Source of the DNA: BOG-908 sp965198915
GTDB taxonomy: Bacteria; Pseudomonadota; Alphaproteobacteria; Acetobacterales; Acetobacteraceae
Direction: 5' to 3'
NCBI GenBank assembly: GCA_965198915.1
Contig: CBDAQC010000006.1
Span: forward strand, 310,001-374,000
Length of the DNA: 64,000 bases
Shown here in pieces: positions 61,527 through 64,000 of this stretch (position 1 is its first letter; every line of letters begins with the position of its first letter). The position numbers were made by a program, and so were the translations under genes. The notes under the pieces were generated by a model, which did not search any database, was not told the origin of the DNA, and was given only the letters and a program-made list of their open reading frames with translations.

Positions 61527-62479
61527 TCTGCCGCCTGGCTGCTGACGTCTTGTCGGGGGAAGCGGAAATCGTATTTGCAGAACTCGCACGTCATCACTAT
61601 GGCGCCGTCCACAACCATGTCGTCCAGGTCCGCGTCCGAGAAACTGCCCAGGATGCCCGCAAGTTTCGCGCGTGAGCAGCGGCAGCCATAGGCCAGCGCA
61701 CGCGGCAGGTCGATCTCCACGCCCTCGTTGCCGAACAGACGCCATACCAGCTCGTCCGGCGCTATCGCGTCATCCAGCAATTCCGCGTCGGTCAGCGTGG
61801 CGGCCAGCGTGGTGGCGGTGCGCCAGGCTTCGTCCTGCGCGGCCTGGTCCAGCTCCGGGTCTATGCCGCCCTCGCCCGCCACGCGCTCCAGGATCAGGGC
61901 GGCGGCGCGCCAGCCCTCCGGCGTCTGCCCGGCGGCCAGATGCACGTCGTACTGCAACTGCTCGCTGGTGCGGAAATAGTGCAGCGCCATGTCGGACAGG
62001 GTGTCGCCCTCCAGCGAGACGATGCCCTGGTAGCGCTCGGTGTCGACACCCTGGTCCACGGTGAAGGCCAGGTAGCCGGAGCCCAGAAGCTGGGCGGCGG
62101 TGGGCTCGGGCGTCTGCGCCAGCAGGGACGCGAGCTTGTCCTCGTCCGCGCGCGCATAGCCGCGCAGCGCGCCGGCCTGCGTGCAGTCCGACAGCAGCAT
62201 GGGCACCGGCCCGTCGCCCTTCGCCTGCAGCGAGAAGCTGCCGCGGTATTTCAGCGCGCTGGACAGGCCGGCCGACAGCGCCAGCGCCTCGCCCGCCAGG
62301 CGGGTGACCGCCGGCGCGTTCTGGTGACGGCCGAGCAGCGCGTGGGCCAGCGCGCCCAGCCGCACCAGGCGGCCGCGCACCGGCCGGCTGGGCAGGTGGA
62401 ACGGCGTGATGCCGCTGGTGACGACGATGTCCGGCACGTCCGGCCGGTTGGTATCGAGAATGGTGGGGGTGGCGGTCAT
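61523..62479 (-). CDS. hslO: Redox-regulated chaperone Hsp33
   Basis: 318 residues. Zinc/redox switch cysteines are present: YGCRCSRAKL and TCEFCKYDF (CxC and CxxC). The N-terminal fold shows RGRLVRLG and KGDGPVPMLLSDC. Activated by oxidation to hold unfolding proteins. ATG 62479. Stop overlaps the lipoprotein start. Confidence 0.95.
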   Translation of the reverse strand: MTATPTILDTNRPDVPDIVVTSGITPFHLPSRPVRGRLVRLGALAHALLGRHQNAPAVTRLAGEALALSAGLSSALKYRGSFSLQAKGDGPVPMLLSDCTQAGALRGYARADEDKLASLLAQTPEPTAAQLLGSGYLAFTVDQGVDTERYQGIVSLEGDTLSDMALHYFRTSEQLQYDVHLAAGQTPEGWRAAALILERVAGEGGIDPELDQAAQDEAWRTATTLAATLTDAELLDDAIAPDELVWRLFGNEGVEIDLPRALAYGCRCSRAKLAGILGSFSDADLDDMVVDGAIVMTCEFCKYDFRFPRQDVSSQAAE

Positions 62480-62574
62480 CGCGCGAAGATAGGGAGGCGG
62501 GCGGCTGGGCGGAAGGCGTGGTGCCGCCCGGACTGCCACATCCGGCGTCACAGCGCTCTCCGGCACGGCGGGAC

Positions 62575-63276
62575 ACGCCGCGGCCAAGCGATCGTGATCG
62601 TCTGTCGCGTGGCGTGCGGCGCGGCGGCCCTAGCAGTCGTTTGCGGGGCCTTGCTGCAACGCCTGCGGGTGTTCGGATCGCATATCGTCATCGCGCCGCA
62701 GGCGCCGTGCGGCGTGTATTCCTGCACCGCGATGCGCAGGGCGCCGGCGAACTTGCCGGTCTGGATCACCTCGATCGAATTGCGAACGTCACGAACGAGA
62801 CGAGGGCGTTCGACAGTTGATGGATCGTCCTGCCGTGCAGCATCAGGCGGTGCAGCGGCTGCGTATTGGCGCCGCCGGCCTCCGCGAGAAAGAACAGCGA
62901 ACCCGACAGCCTCCCGCCCCGCCTTCGCCTGCCTGAAGAGAGAACCTTACCGTGTTGATTCCGGAATAGTTAGCTTTTATGTCTAACCCTTCCATGCCGT
63001 GACCAGCCAACGCGCAAACCTGCTGCGGCACGCTGCACAGATAGATGTCGTTGCGTTCCGCGGTGTCGACTCTGGGCGCTTCATGGACATAGGCGACGAG
63101 GTCCTGTCTCCCGAGAGAACCGCTTCGCCGGCCTGGCTGTAATGGGTCAGCCTGCGCGTGCCGCGCGCTTCATGGATGAACACGTCACCTGCCCTGACCT
63201 CGACGGCTGCGGTCTGCGCCACAGCCGCGCGCGCGGCGAATGCGAGAACCGGCAGCGCGCACAGGATTGGCTTCAT
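62575..63276 (-). pseudogene. Decayed gene for a small exported protein
   Basis: Begins MKPILCALPVLAFAARAAVA (signal peptide), then VEVRAGDVFIHEARGTRRLTH. Near 63100-63120 the frame is lost and a second frame continues with QDLVAYVHEAPRVDTAERND, then IYLCSVPQQVCALAGHGMEG and LDIKANYSGINTVRFSL. Further fragments in other frames follow (LVSFVTFAIR; VIQTGKFAGALRIAVQEYTP). No single frame covers it. At least two shifts are needed, so it looks like a pseudogene; the family is not recognised. It explains most of the gap 62480-63383. Confidence 0.5.
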
Positions 63277-63383
63277 GCGGCGATCCCTTCGAGGCCTGGG
63301 GCGAAACGCCCGGCGGCGAGCGGGACGGATTGAAGGACGGTCCGACGGCCGTTTCCGCCGACAAGGCGGTGAGGCCGCCCGGC

Positions 63384-63836
63384 TTACGGCCGGAGCGCCG
63401 CAAAGAACGTGCGCAGCAGCTCGCCGCACTCCGCCTCCCTTACCCCGCCGGTCACTTCCGGCACGTGCAGGCAGCCGGGGGCGGCGAACACGCGGGCGCC
63501 GTGCTCAACCCCGCCGCCTTTCGGATCGTAGGCGCCGAAGATCACGCGGCGGATGCGGAAATGCACGGCTGCGGCGGCGCACATGGCGCAGGGCTCCAGC
63601 GTCACCCACAGATCGCAGCCTGTCAGGCGCGTGCTGCCCAACGCGGCGGCAGCGGCGCGCATCGCCAGCAGCTCGGCATGCGCGCTGGCATCGTGCGTGG
63701 ACTCGGTGGCGTTGCCGGCCTCGGCCAGCACGGCGCCGTCCGGCGCCACGACCACGGCGCCCACGGGCACTTCGCCGCGTTCGGCGGCTTTGTGCGCCTG
63801 GGTCAAAGCGCGTTGCATCAGGGAGGGCAAGGCCAA
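63384..63836 (-). CDS. tadA: tRNA-specific adenosine deaminase
   Basis: 150 residues. HAELLAM (catalytic Glu, zinc His) and PCAMCAAA zinc cysteines are the deaminase motifs; ARVFAAPGCLHVPEVTGGV at the end fits TadA. Converts A34 to inosine in tRNA-Arg. The start may be ATG 63836 or 63818. A repeat lies upstream. Confidence 0.93.
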   Translation of the reverse strand: MALPSLMQRALTQAHKAAERGEVPVGAVVVAPDGAVLAEAGNATESTHDASAHAELLAMRAAAAALGSTRLTGCDLWVTLEPCAMCAAAAVHFRIRRVIFGAYDPKGGGVEHGARVFAAPGCLHVPEVTGGVREAECGELLRTFFAALRP

Positions 63837-63982
63837 AAAACCTTTATCTCCCCGCTTGCACGACGGCCTAGCCTGCTTATGCAGGCGCGCGCGCCGGCCA
63901 AGACGGAGCGGGCCATGGTGCAGGCGCGGGGAGCAAAAGTTTTTTGCTTCTTTTTTTCAAAAAAGAAGGCCTTGCTTGCCTC
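63830..63982. repeat. Family A repeat, paired arms (left arm partial)
   Basis: Left remnant GGCCAAAAAACCTTTATCTC (63833-63852) and full inverted arm 63931-63976 ending AAGAAGGCCTTGC, with a loop of about 80 bases. It fills the window end. Confidence 0.8.
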
Positions 63983-64000
63983 GCTTAACCACCCCCACCC

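Overview
The window is high-GC, densely packed chromosome from an alphaproteobacterium, most likely a member of Acetobacteraceae. This placement rests on gene content and style: periplasmic-type molybdenum aldehyde oxidase, pqqB, a PHA synthase next to PhaR, etfBA-hbd, OprB-type porin, and two families of short intergenic repeats of a kind I associate with that family (from memory, not searched). No rRNA, tRNA, CRISPR array, phage or transposase gene was seen. Most genes are chromosomal housekeeping genes. Ile-Arg pairs are very often written ATA-CGC despite the high GC.

Layout. 1-3.2 kb: paoB (5' cut) and paoC. 3.4-5.7 kb: an SDR and a cyclopropane fatty acid synthase. 5.7-7.9 kb: a Wzz-like chain-length protein and a degenerate BY-kinase-like ATPase. 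8.0-9.2 kb: nrdB with two NrdR boxes. 9.35-11.8 kb: an orphan iron-sulfur/NrfD membrane module. 12.2-14.9 kb: phaC, divergent phaR, and an XRE regulator. 15.1-19 kb: rlmH, a DUF2306 protein, rsfS, nadD, a phosphatase and prs, all on the minus strand. 19.1-23.6 kb: a lone pqqB, a frameshifted DUF2142 protein, a sugar O-methyltransferase-like protein and argB. 23.8-30.5 kb: a secreted GH26-like hydrolase, dgcN with an XRE-cupin regulator, and a TonB-dependent receptor. 30.6-36 kb: TraB/GumN, an MFS exporter, hbd, etfA and etfB. 36-41 kb: an anchored periplasmic protein, an LCM-type methyltransferase, then aroQ-accB-accC. 41.2-47.6 kb: two coupled micro-genes, a SCO1-like protein, a DUF892-like protein, a secreted MetX-like hydrolase, bcp and glnE. 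47.7-55.9 kb: an AsmA/DUF3971 protein, an OprB porin - NHL protein - Dyp peroxidase operon and an EamA transporter. 56-64 kb: a phosphatase, inositol-phosphate synthase, a small stress-like protein, UDP-glucuronate decarboxylase, fumarylacetoacetase, a lipoprotein, hslO, a decayed secreted-protein gene and tadA.

The most striking structure is a hairpin repeat with about 36 arms in 64 kb. Its unit reads AAGGCCTTCTTTTTTG...CAAAAAACTTTT and is usually followed by the inverted copy. It sits at almost every gene end, splits etfB from etfA and the NrfC-like from the NrfD-like gene, supplies the stop codon and last residues of four proteins, and lies in frame inside the leader of two exported proteins. 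A second, GC-rich hairpin family occupies other gene ends. Other points worth following are a paralogous pair of ~60-residue acidic proteins (41.4 and 57.9 kb), both preceded by EcfG-like promoters, and a pqqB lacking a family-conserved His.
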